Shown piece by piece: positions 39,331-39,392 of a DNA stretch of 39,392 nucleotides (within the stretch, counting starts at the first letter, position 1; the number at the start of each line of letters is the position of its first letter). Below the pieces are notes generated by a model, which had not been told where the DNA came from, ran no database searches, and saw only the letters and a program-made list of their open reading frames with translations. A program made the position numbers and the translations under genes. The stretch is from DASRJW01 sp035649435 (GTDB lineage Bacteria > Krumholzibacteriota > Krumholzibacteriia > G020349025). Where the stretch lies: assembly GCA_035649435.1 (NCBI GenBank), contig DASRJO010000215.1, positions 1 to 39,392 on the forward strand. Direction: 5' to 3'.

Positions 39331-39392
39331 TCAGTACTGCTGCGTGAACGTCAGGGTGATCCCGATGCTGCTGGCTCCCAGCTCCTCCGGCA
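39331..39392 (-). CDS. C-terminal end of a TonB/TolA-type energy transducer (runs off the right edge)
   Basis: The last 19 residues of a protein: PEELGASSIGITLTFTQQY, ending 15 bases before tolB. This fits the tail of TonB/TolA-type C-terminal domains (PLPxxFGxxSLGVxFxF), and the place upstream of tolB is that of tolA. A beta-barrel C-terminus also ends in an aromatic residue and is a possible alternative. More sequence is needed to say. Confidence 0.5.
   Translation of the reverse strand, partial: PEELGASSIGITLTFTQQY

Noticed and set aside
1..39392. CRISPR arrays, insertion sequences, prophage or defence genes
   Set aside because: No regularly spaced repeats, transposase or integrase motifs, or nuclease-defence cassettes were seen; all genes fit conserved housekeeping or envelope functions.

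Overview
The window is a GC-rich stretch of bacterial chromosome packed with housekeeping genes. Almost every gene reads on the minus strand, many joined by 4-base ATGA or GTGA overlaps. The envelope genes (BamD, a LolB-like lipoprotein, Tol-Pal, lipoproteins with clear lipoboxes) show a Gram-negative, two-membrane cell. A lipoprotein that looks like DUF4837 and a secreted peptidase ending in a PNPFNP-type FlgD-like domain are typical of the FCB (Fibrobacteres-Chlorobi-Bacteroidetes) superphylum and its uncultured relatives such as Eisenbacteria, Krumholzibacteria or Latescibacteria. That placement is inference; there is no rRNA gene here.

Layout, in transcription order from the right edge on the minus strand. 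(1) The end of a TonB/TolA-like gene, then tolB, pal and cpoB: envelope constriction and integrity. (2) A large secreted M14 metallopeptidase, converging on the only plus-strand gene, a GT87-type membrane mannosyltransferase. (3) mobA-moaC-tatA: molybdenum cofactor synthesis plus Tat export. (4) A 415-base stretch without a convincing gene, then a long cytosolic ChaN/Tiki-type protein. (5) sucC-sucD-ndk: succinyl-CoA synthetase with nucleoside diphosphate kinase. (6) yceD-rpmF-plsX-fabD-fabG-acpP-fabF-rnc, the classical fatty-acid cluster but without fabH, led by a near-consensus promoter. It runs on into an envelope block: TPR lipoprotein, LolB-like lipoprotein, ECF sigma factor, zinc-finger anti-sigma factor and DUF4837 lipoprotein. 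Then come aroB, a TPR protein and aroQ. (7) accB-pilT-accC, ftsK, rimO, an unknown exported protein, a TPR protein, bamD, nadD, polA and the start of coaE at the left edge.

The genes combine membrane building (ACC, FAS II, PlsX), outer-membrane assembly and upkeep (BamD, LolB-like, Tol-Pal), envelope sensing (sigma/anti-sigma) and core metabolism (shikimate, NAD, CoA, TCA). No CRISPR array, insertion sequence, prophage or intact tRNA/rRNA gene was seen. The more unusual points are a DNA polymerase I whose proofreading motifs have decayed, pilT lodged between accB and accC, the sigma-centred envelope block, the long ChaN-type protein, an unassigned C-terminally anchored exported protein, and several perfect inverted repeats at operon junctions.
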